Positions 1 to 12,489 of a DNA stretch of 64,000 nucleotides are shown one piece after another. The DNA lies in contig NC_088654.1 of assembly GCF_964019385.1 (NCBI RefSeq), forward strand, positions 3,588,110 through 3,652,109. Reading direction: 5' to 3'. The DNA is from Sycon ciliatum. Taxonomy: Eukaryota; Porifera; Calcarea; Leucosolenida; Sycettidae. How positions within the stretch are numbered: position 1 is the stretch's first letter; the number at the start of each line of letters is the position of its first letter. Position numbers and translations under genes: made by a program. The notes below the pieces were generated by a model, which did not search any database, was not told the DNA's origin, and was given only the letters and a program-made list of their open reading frames with translations.

Positions 1-54
<54 letters not shown>

Positions 55-135
55 CCTCCCTCCCTCCCTCCCTCCCTCCCTCCCTCCCTCTCCCTCCCTA
101 CCTACCTCCCTCCCTCCCTCCCTCCCTCCCTCCCT

Positions 136-219
<84 letters not shown>

Positions 220-238
220 TTCTCTCTTTTTCTTTCTC

Positions 239-320
<82 letters not shown>
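1..320. repeat. (TC)n / (CCCT)n microsatellite
   Basis: Nearly pure TC dinucleotide runs alternate with CCCT tetranucleotide runs up to about base 320. Open reading frames across it are an artefact of the repeat. It probably continues left of the window. Confidence 0.97.
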
Positions 321-324
<4 letters not shown>

Positions 325-348
325 AAAGAGCATAGTGTTATCGGGTTA

Positions 349-710
349 CCGTATTTTACCGGTTGTAAGTCGACCCCGGTTATAGGTCGACCCCCGTATC
401 CGGAGGTCTCAATTCTGCGTTTTAAAGATTTCACCCAAAGAAGGCCTACTAACCACTCCCTGCTATTAACACATCAACAAATCATATAAACATTCCTTAT
501 TGGAGGTTATAACATCCCAATCCTTGAAAAGACCAATAAACTGGAAAAAATGCGTACACATAGTGCACTCGTGCAGGCAGTGCAGGTCATTTTTTTGTAA
601 GAGTCTGATAGTTCCCGGTTATAAGTCGAATCCCGGTTGTAAATCGACCCCCACCCTTTCTCCTTCTATTTTAAGTCGTAAAAAGTCGACTTACAACCGG
701 AAAAATACGG
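349..710. mobile_element. short TIR element (MITE), TA target duplication
   Basis: The inverted ends match over about 26 bases. Each starts CCGTATTTT, then A or T, then CCGGTTGTAAGTCGAC. TA lies directly outside both ends (347-348 and 711-712). The interior repeats degenerate copies of the end motif. There is no coding capacity. The TA duplication suits the Tc1/mariner/pogo group, but the superfamily is inferred only from that. Confidence 0.7.
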
Positions 711-773
711 TACTAGTATTCGGTTTACTCAATCTGCAGAGAGCTAGTTGCTTTGACCTTGTGTACTATAAAA

Positions 774-984
774 CGGGAAAATTTCGGCGGAGATGTATTT
801 TCGGTAACTGAAGTTACAGGTCATTTTACCTAAAATATAACGCGACCTAAAATTCAACAATGCCATCATACACAGTGTGCAAAATGAACTTTTGGGCAGG
901 GACAACTGGTTAACCGAAATGTTCGCGCTACCGAACCGTTGATGTCGGGAAATACCGAAAATGTAACGCCGCCGAAAATTCCCG
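774..984. mobile_element. degenerate inverted-repeat MITE
   Basis: The left end CGGGAAAATTTCGGCGG and a following TATTTTCGGTAA are mirrored at the right end by ATACCGAAAATGTAACG and CCGCCGAAAATTCCCG. The arms are imperfect and no target duplication is clear. From 985 to 1570 I see no gene; there is a G-run at about 1196-1210 and small internal repeats. Confidence 0.45.
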
Positions 985-1570
985 GCTTTAAAGTATTCGT
1001 AAGCGTACTTCAAAAGTAGCTCGGGTTGACCGCCGGAACTGATCGCAATGCGCTCTAGTGAAGAGCAAACCTTCTTCAAACTGCCTCAAAGCCTCACGAT
1101 GAGAGTGCTCGAAGACTGTGAAAAGCACAGCAAGCTTTCCATGAGGACATGAAACTTTGACATTCATCAGAAAGATTTTTCGACTAAAGCGGGATGGGGG
1201 GGGGGGGGGGTGTAGTGCTCAATCTCCAGTGGGTAAGGAGTAGCTGAGGATGTAGTCAAGAAGGGTGTTCCCCTGCTTCAAGAATGCTCAATGCCCGTAT
1301 GGGGCAGAGCTGTTGGCCGCGATTGTACTGGTTGCCCTGGACTAGAAACTTGCAGGGAACGCGGATTGGATATTCGTGAGAGGTTGCGTGACACCGGGTC
1401 AACGTGTTCACTGCATACGTGCACTTGGGCGAGTGCAAACTACGAAAATATGCAGAACACAAAGTTCGTGCGAAAATTTGCACACAAGGCTTGCGTGAAA
1501 ATCCGCACACAAGGCCTGTCGCGAAAATTCATTCGAATGCAGAACCTCTCTAATGATGTCAGTCTGTTGG

Positions 1571-1702
1571 TGTGTGTGTGTGTGTGTGTGTGTATTTATG
1601 TATGTATGTGAGCATGTGTTATTGTGTTTGTGTGTGTGCGTGCGTGTGTGTGTGTGAGTGTGTATGTGCGCGTGCGTGTGTGTGCATGTATACATATGTG
1701 TG

Positions 1703-1762
<60 letters not shown>

Positions 1763-1834
1763 CGTGCACATCTGTGTGTGTATGTGTGTTTGTGTGCGTA
1801 TGTGTGTGTGTATATGGTTGTGCACACACACACA
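1571..1834. repeat. (TG)n microsatellite with interspersed variants
   Basis: A long TG/GTGTATG-rich tract ends in CACACACACAG, which also serves as the polypyrimidine/AG acceptor side of the next exon. Every reading frame here is a repeat artefact. Confidence 0.95.
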
Positions 1835-1835
1835 G

Positions 1836-1970
1836 GTTGGACTAAACCAGGCAGCACGGGTGATAACCCGGGAGATGGTGGTCTACCGGGCTACGTCGTT
1901 GCCTTAATTGTTATACTGGTACTCGCTGGCCTCATTGCTCTTGCTGGCCTACTTTTTCACCGTATGAAAC
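1836..1970 (+). CDS. transmembrane exon of a single-pass membrane protein, first part (split by a retrotransposon)
   Basis: The acceptor ...CACACAG at 1835 is followed by an open exon. It encodes a Gly/Pro/Asp-rich juxtamembrane stretch, a hydrophobic segment of about 23 residues ([20 protein letters not shown]), and then the basic stop-transfer residues FHRMK. That is the layout of a type I single-pass membrane protein. The exon starts in phase 1. Its end is not a splice donor: the reading frame runs into the LTR at 1971, and the last five bases, GAAAC, reappear at 24442-24446. The rest of the exon therefore lies 22.5 kb away (24447-24476). Upstream ectodomain exons are outside the window or unrecognised, so the protein family is unknown. 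Frame, hydrophobicity and splice phase are seen directly; single-pass topology is inferred. Confidence 0.72.
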
Positions 1971-2692
1971 TGTGATGATATTGGAACTATATCATTTGGT
2001 GCCATTAAATATCCCTATACATATACATATACAGTAACTATAACCTTCACATCCTCATATTTACACCTGTCCATATATGACATTAGAATAGCATGCTGCG
2101 TACTACTTCCCGTACTACCGGTACCTTTTCTAGTACTCACATATTGTACAACTTTACACACCAAGATAAAATAACAAGGATGACAGCCCTTCAGGGTAAG
2201 GCGGTGTTTACATGAGGCGTTTCAACCCGGGTTGAGTTCGACCCGGGTCAGATTTCAACCCGCCATGTGCATAAAATGAATTGCGCGTTTACATGACGCA
2301 TTGCGCTTGACCCGGGTTGAAATGTCGCCCCGGGTTGATTTCAACCCTCCCCCCAAGGGGAGGGTTGAAATCAACCCGGGTGAAGAAAATCGTACAAACG
2401 TACTTCTTAGCGTATCTCGCGCCAGGTTTGGACGGCACTGCAGATGCAAATTTCGCGCGAACGGATTCACGTGACCATACAGGACTGTAGAAGTGGACTT
2501 TTGGCGGCATATCAGTATTTGACCCGGGTCAACTGACTTCATGTAAACGCTCACCTCTTTTGTCTATCGTACAGACTTTCAACCCGGGCTGAACTCGACC
2601 CGGGTTGAAATTTCTCATGTAAACACAGCCTTAGTTGTCGGTTAGCCGGACAAGAGTGGGTTGTTGGTGTGTCCTCCCCTAGGCCCTTCACA
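1971..2692 (+). repeat. 5' LTR of the Gmr1-like element
   Basis: Starts TGTGATGATATTGG and ends CCCTTCACA. It is 722 bp because a 431-bp TIR element sits at 2200-2630; the native LTR is about 290 bp, as the 3' copy shows (GGGTTAGTTGTCGG is continuous there). The sequence matches the 3' LTR pieces base for base at nearly every position compared by eye. Confidence 0.9.
2200..2630. mobile_element. PIF/Harbinger-like MITE inside the 5' LTR
   Basis: The ends are inverted: GGCGGTGTTTACATGAG on the left and CTCATGTAAACACAGCC on the right. Inside are repeated CCCGGGTTGAAATC-type motifs. Flanks read TAA on the left and TTA on the right, where the uninterrupted 3' LTR has TTA. A 3-bp TWA duplication and GG-starting ends suit PIF/Harbinger; this assignment is inferred. 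There is no ORF of note. Confidence 0.65.
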
Positions 2693-2708
2693 TGGTGTCA
2701 GAAGTGGT
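2693..2708 (+). promoter_or_regulatory. primer binding site (tRNA-Leu type)
   Basis: TGGTGTCAGAAGTGG directly follows the LTR. It is the complement of a tRNA 3' end reading CCACTTCTGACACCA, which is how animal leucine tRNAs of the CAA type end. This fixes the 3' edge of the 5' LTR. Confidence 0.8.
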
Positions 2709-2827
2709 CCAGTCACTACTGTGTATGTGTGTCAGTACTGCGTACCTCCGTCGTTGCTGAAAGTTTGCGTAATTTTATTTCTAGTTTTTCGTTTTTTCGA
2801 GTTCGTGGGGCCGCAAGTGAGCTAGCC

Positions 2828-3178
2828 ATGGATCTCGAGTCGTTGGCGTTTGCTCGCCACGAGCAGTTGAGGGACATCTGCCGGGGGCTGCATCTCCCCA
2901 CCGGTGGTGCACGCTCTGATCTTGTGCGGCGGATCCTCTCCGTATCGCACAGCAGTGCGCGGATGGATCGGGAGATCGACACTGAGTTCGAGGAGGTGGC
3001 CCCAGATGATGACGAGCTCACTGGCTTACCTGATGCTGCTACCAGGTCGACGCTCCCTTCTCCACCCATGGATTTGTTTCGTCCCGCACCGTCTCCGAAA
3101 CCTCGCTTGCCGAAAGTAAGTGATAATCCTTATTTCGGCAACAGTAATATTGTGAGCAACAAATGGACCGTATGCGTG
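2828..3178 (+). pseudogene. gag, N-terminal fragment (SAP-like start)
   Basis: The ATG at 2828 opens a frame whose first 40 residues (LESLAFARHEQLRDICRGL, then HLPTGGARSDLVRRIL) resemble a SAP motif: two short helices around a Gly-containing turn, as in some DNA-binding proteins. A Pro/Ser-rich linker follows. The frame is then lost at the insertion of the TTAA element at 3183; gag resumes near 7740 and again at 14990. The SAP resemblance is by eye only. The fragment is not functional alone. Confidence 0.6.
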
Positions 3179-3182
3179 TTAA

Positions 3183-6100
3183 AACAAAATGGCGTCACGA
3201 TTTATTGAAAGTGGTATAGTTGGTGGTACGAGTGTTCAAACCCATTTGAACTTCATACTGTTCGTCTTCTTTTTGACATGCTCTCTTTCCATCGTCCTTA
3301 GCTTTTGTTTGTTGAGAGCTGTTTTGGCTTTCTCCTATACCTCTGGGGGATGCCAAGTGATGGTTTTGAGAGGCTGGTGATGGCTGTGAGCGAGAGTTTG
3401 CCGATCGGCGTCGTCCTCGCTATAGCGATGAAAATACTAGTCACTGCGCACCTGGCAGATATCACAACACGTCGGAGCGTCCAGGAGCAAAGGAATCTTG
3501 GGTTTTCACTGGAATCTAGTTCCTCCAGCATCGTGTAGCCCACCGTCGGTGAATGGCGGTCCAGAAAGGTCGAACCTGGTCTTCTGCAGCATCTCGCAGT
3601 CCTGCGAGGCACACTGAATACGCCTGTCATGTATTCTACAAATAAAAATCACGAAGTAGTGGACTTTACAGTGATGAGTCTATCCTGTATGCTGCAAAAG
3701 ACGCAGGAAATGTGACTGGTGTCCGTACACTGGACGCCAATATCATCCCAGTCTTCTCCTGCAGGATCTGTTTGACATTGACATACCGGTATGCAGTGAG
3801 TCGACATTGGCCTGGTTGGGCAGCTATCTGCCTGGGTGGATGTAGCAGGTTTGCATTGGCGCGTCGTCCAGTCCGACTTCTTCTTGTTACTGTGGAGTAC
3901 CGGCAGGGTTTGAGAGGTTGCTCGTGCTGTGAACACATCTCTACTGCCTGTCTCGTCCTGGAAGTGCCGTCTCGCCGCTTCCTTGCTCTACAGTCACGCC
4001 GTTATTTCGCTTTGTTCCGTGGTGCAGCTCAAAACCTGCCCAAACAACTGTGAGCTCGCAACATGGTATGGACAAATTGCACCACTCATGCTGGTTAACT
4101 AAAACCGGGATAGTCGAGTAAGCGAGTTCACTCCCTGGGCCATGGCAAGATCTGTTCAGCGCGGGCTATTCCAACCTCCAAGTGCATAGTCACCGATCGA
4201 TCCATGCGATGGTGGTTGACCTACAAAGAGCCAAGGTCTACGAATACTACTATTGGATGTTGTTGTTGTTGTTGTAGAAGTTTATTTAACGTCGCACCAC
4301 AAACAGGCGATTTCGCCTCCTTTGATACATGTGGACGACAGAAGGAATGAGAGAGGGGGACAGAAGTATGGAGAGAGGAAGGGTAGAAATAAATAAGCAA
4401 TCAACCTCAGGGCTACACCAAAGCAAAAACGGAATGGGAACATACTATATACAAAATAGCTTCATACATATATTGCAAAACACGTTTACTATTCTTCAGT
4501 CCGCTATACCACAGAAACACACTAGCCGAAAAGCATTTAAGCGGAGCCATGATGCGCTTTTAGCAGGGTACAGAACTGAAGGTGGCTGGGCTCGGAACGG
4601 AGATCAGGCGGGAGCTGGTTCCACAGGACTGCGCCGATGAACTGCATGGTCGCTCGACCCGCAGGACCGGGCCAAAATGGTACTCGAACGAGGTGATGTG
4701 CTGCTCCCCGAGTGCGGTCACCAGTAACTCTCACGAAGAAGCTGGTGAAGAGGGAGCTAGCTCGGGAGAACAGACAACGACGGACAAAGATGAGGAGCTT
4801 AATGTTAAACATGTCCTCCAGGGTGGTGAGGCGGAGCTGTTCAAAGATCGGGCTCGTGCGCGACCACGGTGGCAGACCGAAGAAGCCGCGGATAGCGCAC
4901 TTCGTTAGACGTGTGAGGGGCTCCATGTTGCCAATTTGAAGTGACGGATAAAAGGCGTTGGAAGCGTACGACAACCTACCCTGGATCATCGACCTGTAAA
5001 ACAGGATCTTTGACGCCAGGGTGAGGCTTCGGCGGCTCCGCCACAGCGCACCTACTGACTTCCGCACCTGCTGGATTGTGTGATTGACGTGAGGCTCCCA
5101 GGAGAGCTGCCCATCTACCATTACGCCCAGGTACCGCGATTGTTCCACAACTGCAAGGGCTGCATTCCCACAGCGAATTCGAATGTTATCTATGTCAGGG
5201 GCTGGGCCTCTTGGGGTAATCAACAGAGCTTGCGTTTTCTTTTGGTTCAGCATGGGATGCTGTCTACATGCAGTCAACAAAATCAAAGTACCTTAGTATG
5301 CTCCAGAATAGGGCATGTGCATCTATAGCATGACACAACAGGGGTTCTGGCGGCACCTGTCAAACAAGCAGTAGCGACTAGTGCCAGCTACCTATTGGAA
5401 GCTAGCCGCTACAGTCTGTCACTGGAGATAATTATTATGTTCACTGTTTAGACTGAGCACAATCAATGATGCCCAATCAATCTGCCCAATGTGTGTTCTG
5501 TTCCACCTAATTATAACGTCCCATCGCATCAACCCTACTACACGCACATGTCGTCACTCTAGCACGACTTGTGTTATTAATATTGTTTATTTTGATTCAC
5601 ACGATAAAAAGAGCACAATAAACGTTAACTTGACCGAAGGTTAAAGGCGACTGCAGATAGAGGAACACATCGAGTTACAGGTACCGGCATCAATACAGTA
5701 TCAGAGATAAACAAACAAAAATGAGAGGTACGCAGAAAAAACTCTCGTAAGCCCAAGGGGAAGTGGTTGATGAGGGATGAATGCACTCTCCACGCTCATC
5801 TACACTGTTCGTGGAAATGCACACATACATACAATAATATACAACATAGCAATAGCATGCACAGAACCGAACAATTTCATGTTCACACATGCAAGCACAG
5901 ACCTGAACATTAGTACCAAAAGCCGATACAGACAATATCCCCATACACACAGACGCACACACACACACACAATGTCCCATGTATGCGCCCGTGGCGAGAA
6001 AATCACGCAAATCTACAAATGCACTGGATGTGAACCCACAGATTTTCTCTTATAGCAACGATAGCGGATCTGATTCTGAATGAAACACACACACAATACA

Positions 6101-7725
6101 ATCATTGAATGCCCATCCGCAGATGATGGCAGGTCCTGAACGAACAGGCAGTGTTCCAGTGATGGGGAACAGAACTTCGAGTGGCGAGTGAGGTATACAC
6201 ACACACACACACGTGCGTGCGCGGGCACACACTAACGTATTCAGAAATATATTCAACATCGTAGTATTCATTGGTTGGGGAATGGAAAATAGAACATTGC
6301 TGTAGGTTATTGTTGTAAGGACACTGGGAGCACAACAGAAAGGTAAGCAACTTGCTTTGAAGCAAAGAAAGTTATTATTCCACGGATCTCAGAAGGAAGG
6401 AACGTTCCAGAATGCTGCTCTGGCAACAGGCGGCCTGCATGTGCGCGGCCCCTGCAGTCGGTCCAGCTGCCGGCCTTGCAGTGCTGAAAAGAATGTGCAG
6501 TACAGCATGTCACATAGTATCGCAGCCTGGACAAATAGGCGCTGGGAAGTCCTAGTTATGTGCTCACCTACACCACGATGCACCAATCTTCTGAGCTACT
6601 TTGGCAACAACTTTGTCCACTTGAGACTCCCATGGGTGAGCCAGTTGTTGAGGGCTGCACCAAGGTGGACGGCAATGACCGCTGATGGCAAGGCAATCCA
6701 TGACACACAGTCACTAGGGCATCGTCAACATGGCGCTGAGGCTGGATCGATAAAATCAACCCGGCTTTAGGCTGCCGCGGGCCGGTTGACAACGAGGCCG
6801 CTGTCTCGAAGCTAGTCAGTCAGCCTGGTCACCGCCATTGACGAACCAGTCGCCACTGGCAGTGGCGGTAGGTTGTGACAAGTGTGGTGCAATATTGTCA
6901 GCAAATTCAGTACTCAGGATAAGATGAGTGACAAAGGGAACGTTGTGTTTGATAATATTGAAGTGAACAGGGATGATCACAAACCCTGCACGTACTCCAC
7001 CATGAGTTACAAGAAAATTCCGGACTGGACGACGAGCAAACACCAACATTGCTGCATCCAACCAGGCAGATACTATTACGATAGCTGCCAAACCAGGTCA
7101 ATGCCGACCTACTGCATAATGTCAATGTCAAACAGATCCTGCAGGAGAAGACTGGGGTGTTGGCGTCCAGTCACTGAGTGTACAGACACCAGTCACATTT
7201 CCTGCGTCTTTTGCAGCATACAGGATAGACTCATCACTGTAAAGTCCACTACTTCGTGATTTTTATTTGTAGAATACATGACAGGCGTATTCAGTGTGCC
7301 TCGCAGGGCTGCGAGATGCTGCAGAAGACCAGGTTCGACCTTTCTGGACCGCCATTCACCGACGGTGGGCTACACGATGCTGGAGGAACTAGATTCCAGT
7401 GAAAACCCAAGATTCCTTTGCTCCTGGACGCTCCGACGTGTTGTGATATCTGCCAGGTGCGCAGTAACTAGTATTTTCATCGCTATAGCGAGGACGACGC
7501 CGATCGGCAAACTCTCGCTCACAGCCATCACCAGCCTCTCAAAACCATCACTTGGCATCCCCCAGAGGTATAGGAGAAAGCCAAAACAGCTCCCAACAAA
7601 CAAAAGCTAAGGACGATGGAAAGAGAGCATGTCAAAGAGAAGACGAACAGTATGAAGTTCAAATGGTTTTGAACACTCGTACCACCAACTATACCACTTT
7701 CAATAAATCGTGATGCCATTTTGTT
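3183..7725. mobile_element. TTAA-flanked element with ~0.75-kb inverted ends
   Basis: The segment from 3183 to about 3940 recurs as reverse complement from about 6980 to 7725. Identity is high near the ends (AACAAAATGG, then G or A, then TCACGATTTATTG) and falls inwards. TTAA sits outside each end (3179-3182, 7726-7729), the target preference of piggyBac and Kolobok. No transposase was recognised between the arms; the interior holds a LINE fragment and about 1.7 kb of unassigned sequence (5290-6980) with CA-rich tracts. It is probably non-autonomous. The TTAA call rests on one site, and the ends lack the usual piggyBac CCC start, so the superfamily is open. Confidence 0.65.
4256..5286 (-). 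pseudogene. 5'-truncated non-LTR retrotransposon (LINE) RT fragment
   Basis: An open frame of 249 codons on the minus strand (5286-4537) carries the C-terminal part of a LINE reverse transcriptase. After the lost catalytic region come YLGVMVDGQLSW (the conserved LG turn after the active site), a helical thumb-like stretch, and a terminal WNQLPPDLRS motif typical of CR1/L2/jockey-type proteins. Downstream on that strand the element ends in a (CAA)n tail at about 4256-4275. The N-terminal endonuclease and the RT catalytic motif are missing, the usual 5' truncation. It cannot transpose. The exact clade is not determined. Confidence 0.75.
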
Positions 7726-7739
7726 TTAACATGAATATC

Positions 7740-8027
7740 GCGGATTAGATTACAACAGTGAGCAGTCCTTTGCAATGAACCAGTCGCAGTTTCAGGCCAA
7801 TCAGGGTTCTGCTCCTACTACTAGTACTACTACTAGTACTTACCATACGCATGACGCACCTGCACTGGCTTCCGCTAGCCGTCGTACTCGTACTGGGCGT
7901 ACACATAGCCATACTAAGGTTGCATGCTCTACTCCGGAGCCAAAAGCGGTCCACGTCCACCGTCAGCCCGTACATGTCGCTTTTGGTGAGGATCCCGTGT
8001 ATGGAGACCCTAGGCCTAGTAGTAGTA
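7740..8027 (+). pseudogene. gag, middle fragment between two insertions
   Basis: A Ser/Thr/His/Arg-rich frame with an ATG at 7775 (MNQSQFQANQGSAP) stays open up to the 8-bp target site TAGTAGTA at 8020-8027. The same frame resumes at 14990 on the far side of the 7-kb element, which shows that both pieces were one gag reading frame before that insertion. Its link to the N-terminal gag piece at 2828 is out of frame. Confidence 0.6.
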
Positions 8028-9617
8028 CGCGAATGACTGTTGGGACATTCTTCCAAAACATGACGTCACAGAATTCGTAAAAAAAAAGACAACTTTTGTC
8101 GCAAGCGGCTAGCCCTTCGCGCTCGCGAGACTCATCTTGGGCGCGCTCGAGCTGCGAAGCGCGACACACGCGCGCGACCCAAACTGTGTCACGTGTGTGT
8201 CGAATCTGACCGTCATTATGATCGCCTTCGATAAGTATTAGTTTTATTTTCGTTCTACTCGACAATTCCAAAAATCAGTGCCATTGGCTTTAGCTTTGCC
8301 CTTGAACTTGAAATCTCGTGCCTTATTCTTTCCTGGGGACTGGTGTTGGATATTGAACGGGCGGAGTTACCGCCGGGATGATGGATGAAGGAGATGATGG
8401 CCTAAACTTGGCTGCGCGCATTCTCATTTTCGCGTGGCCTGCCACTAGTGTTTCGCAGATTCACAAAGGGTGTCACAGGCATAGCTGGAGGAAGAAAGGT
8501 GAGAGAATCGGTTGCACAGTGCAGATCAACCCAACCATTTGGTTGTTTTAATTTTACTTCGCACAGTCAAACGGGATGACCACCCAATAAAATTTCCGAA
8601 CGTGACATTTTTGTAATTTATTGATTTTCCCGCATTATACCACAGTTTATTGTTCAGGTTATTTCGCTTCAACTTTTGAGGTATGAATTCCTTAACTGCA
8701 GACTCGACATGCAAGCTCCATACTGACCAGGCTGTGTCAACATCAGGTCACGGCTTGTTTGACTTTGTCCGTTAGGCTGTGTTTGCATAGATATTCTGAT
8801 GGCGTCAAAGACAGTTAGAGATTTTGTTGGTTGTGTGTCGGGGGTATTGTCCCCGCCGAAACTGAATGCAAGTTTAAGAAAGACTAGGTCTAGTGAGTTA
8901 TGATCAGAAGTGTCCTGTGGGTCTAGCCCTCAGCCCCTCTGCGGCAAGCAGTAAACTATATTTACACCAAAAAGCGCAAGACAAGACTTGATTTTTTACG
9001 CGGCTCTTTTCGCCATGATAATTATTGTACACGTGTTTTGAAAATTTGAAATACTCATGGCAACTGGTGGGTGAATCATTCAAAAATGCAAACGTGCCCG
9101 CTGTTGAGTGCAGCCATGTGAATCCACACAGTCACTTTTCTCGTAAATCACTCGCCGTAAAACGTGCAAGTGGCTGTCGTGTGAATCGCCTATAACTGAC
9201 TGTCTGCAGTTGTCGAAGTATTTCCCTGCACTCACTGTACTTTGTTAGAAATGTAGTCGATCTACGGAAAGTCTTACGTAAACTGCATGCGCATCTGGGT
9301 TCCGCCATACGGAGTTTTCAAATCATAGCAGACTCAGCGGAGGACGTTCAGGTATTACCGGTATTTTACGACTCCCTGGTCTACAGTACACTACACAGTC
9401 AGTGCAACAAGTGTATGAAAGTCCCGGCCTGGAGCAAAAAAAAGAAAGGAAAAAAGTACGAATAATCAAAAAAATTAATTCAGCCAGCACTCTTGACAAC
9501 CCTACTCCTTTTTGCCCGAGGACGGATTTTTTAATTTTTCGAAAAATACAGACGACTCCTTACCTGTTCATTGGTTGAGGGAAAGATGCAAACGGGAAAA
9601 CGTCTGAAGAAAAAATT

Positions 9618-9692
9618 GACTGGCGCCACCAGGACTCGAGCCAGGCGCCTTCACTTGAGGGCAGCAGTGCTCTAACCCTTCTTTACCGTTGA
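9618..9692 (-). tRNA. degenerate tRNA-like sequence
   Basis: Read on the minus strand, a D-arm-like GGGTTAGAGCA is followed by an anticodon-arm-like section and a B-box-like GGCTCGAGTCC, ending TGGCGCCA. The 5' acceptor strand does not pair with the 3' end. It is probably a tRNA-derived SINE remnant or tRNA pseudogene rather than a working gene. Confidence 0.3.
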
Positions 9693-9798
9693 GGTTCAGT
9701 GTAAAAAGGTGTGACTAACTGTACTGTTTACAATGCGGCCGTGTGTGTGTGTGTGTGTGTTTGTGCGTGTGTGTGCGCGTGTTTGTTGTGCACTGCAG

Positions 9799-9952
9799 GT
9801 TTTCTGGCTGATTCCTCCGACCCCAATCAATCTTCAGATCTATGAGCAGTGGGTGTTGTCGGGTAAACAGCAGGATATATTCCTGGGTGACATGGTCGAG
9901 AAGTGTGCCCGCGTCGAATTGAAACCAGGCTGGACTTTTGTCATTCCTACTG
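9799..9952 (+). pseudogene. KDM2/KDM7-like JmjC demethylase, exon A (captured)
   Basis: An open exon with acceptor ...CACTGCAG and donor G|GTGAGT. It encodes [18 protein letters not shown], then [12 protein letters not shown], then [20 protein letters not shown]. This is the part of the JmjC domain between the first and last iron ligands in KDM2/KDM7 histone lysine demethylases (Fe(II)/2-oxoglutarate oxygenases acting in the nucleus on H3K36, H3K9 or H3K27 methyl marks). FWLIPPT and SGKQ.DIFLGD favour KDM2. It ends in phase 1 and joins exon B in frame. The exon with the HxD iron motif and all other domains (CXXC, PHD, F-box/LRR) were not found nearby. It sits inside a DNA transposon, so it is a captured gene fragment and probably makes no working enzyme. 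Confidence 0.85.
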
Positions 9953-9967
9953 GTGAGTGAGATTGTG

Positions 9968-9987
9968 TAAGTGTGTGTATGTATGTA

Positions 9988-10074
<87 letters not shown>

Positions 10075-10090
10075 GTGTGTGTAAGTGTGT
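9968..10090. repeat. (TG)n microsatellite in the JmjC intron
   Basis: TG run with GTATG variants just after the exon A donor; a second TG tract lies at 10187-10310. Frames across both are repeat artefacts. Confidence 0.95.
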
Positions 10091-10183
10091 GTATGTATGT
10101 GCCAGCTAGTTCGGTTGGTTGGTGCCTTTATGCCTGATTGTGTTGGGTCTGTTGCCAACGGGCTCGGCTGCTTGAAGGTGTAA

Positions 10184-10226
<43 letters not shown>

Positions 10227-10606
10227 ATGTATGTGTGTGTTTGTGTGTACGTGTGTGCATGTGTACGCGCGTGTGTGTGTGTGGTTGTGTGTGTGTGTGT
10301 GTCTGTGTCTGGGTTGCCACACCTGCCGACATGTCAGTAGCCTGCTGATTTTGGAGGCATTTCACGACCCGCCGACGATTGACCTTTTCCTGCCGACAAC
10401 AGACATGAAAATGTCCCGTTCTGACGTTATGCTTCGTTTAGAACTAAATTAGAACATAATAGAAGGCATGTTCCAGATTTTTGCTCTTACTGGTCATCGT
10501 GTTTGTTTTCATTGCTCTCTCCTATGGTGCTAAGTGAAATCATTATTCTGTCTCGGGGGAAAATCTGATAGCTCAATCTGAGTTTCACGCAGACCCGTGA
10601 TTTTTT

Positions 10607-11259
10607 AAAGGGGAAGTATACCCTAAAATCAAATTTTCACCAGTTGTAGTCTTCGGGGTGCTGAGTCGAATGGTCTTGGTCCGAGGAAGCTGCGACGCTC
10701 CCTTCCTTCTTTTTTCCCAATCGAACTCGCGCACTTCCACCGAAACTGGGTGACTGCGCCCTACTAGATGGGGATTTGTATGCAAAATGTCACTAAAAGC
10801 GCCATGTCATTCTTATAAAAGCACGGATGACCGCGATTGGCCCATGTGTTGTAGTCGTTTGGACGCTGAGTCGACTAGTTTTGGTCCGAAAAAGGCTGCG
10901 ATGCAGCGTTCCTCCTTTATTCCCAATCGAACATGGTTGAACAAGCGGTCACGTGCTCCAGGGTGCCCAACTCACCTGGTCACCGCGCCAGCAGGCGACA
11001 ACTTTCACACCAAGGTTCAACTCGAGTGACAGGACTGCACCCAAAAAAGGTCAAACAGGCTAGTAAGTTGTACCCTGCAGGCACGGTGACTGGTGTACGC
11101 GGGAGCATGTGACCGCTTGTTCAACCATGACTCAGCGTCTAAAAGACTACAACATAGGAGGAAGGGAGCGTCTCAGCTTCCTCGGACCAAGACCATTCGA
11201 CTCAGCACCCCGAAGACTACAACTGGTGAAAATGTGATTTTAGGGTATACTTCCCCTTT
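10607..11259. mobile_element. palindromic (foldback) MITE, AAAGGGGAAG family
   Basis: The left arm starts AAAGGGGAAGTATACCC and the right arm ends GGGTATACTTCCCCTTT. The arms are near-perfect inverted copies over about 300 bp, including the box GTTGTAGTCTTCGGGGTGCT. It lies in the intron between the two JmjC exons. The same family occurs at 29342, 32917, 35320 and 36163 and in the duplicated block. Confidence 0.85.
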
Positions 11260-11376
11260 AACAGTGCGCTTTGTGTGCATGTGTATACTGGGGTTACTAT
11301 GATGGGGGTCTGGGGGCAAAAAGCCCCCAGATGATGCATTTTATTTTTTCATCCTACTGATATTTGGCCAAAGTGA

Positions 11377-12486
<1,110 letters not shown>

Positions 12487-12489
12487 AAT

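Noticed and set aside
3110-7765. Splice donor GTAAGT after the gag N-terminal fragment and an acceptor at 7763, as a gag intron
   Set aside because: Joining them gives a stop at once in the expected frame, and the segment between is better explained as a transposon insertion.
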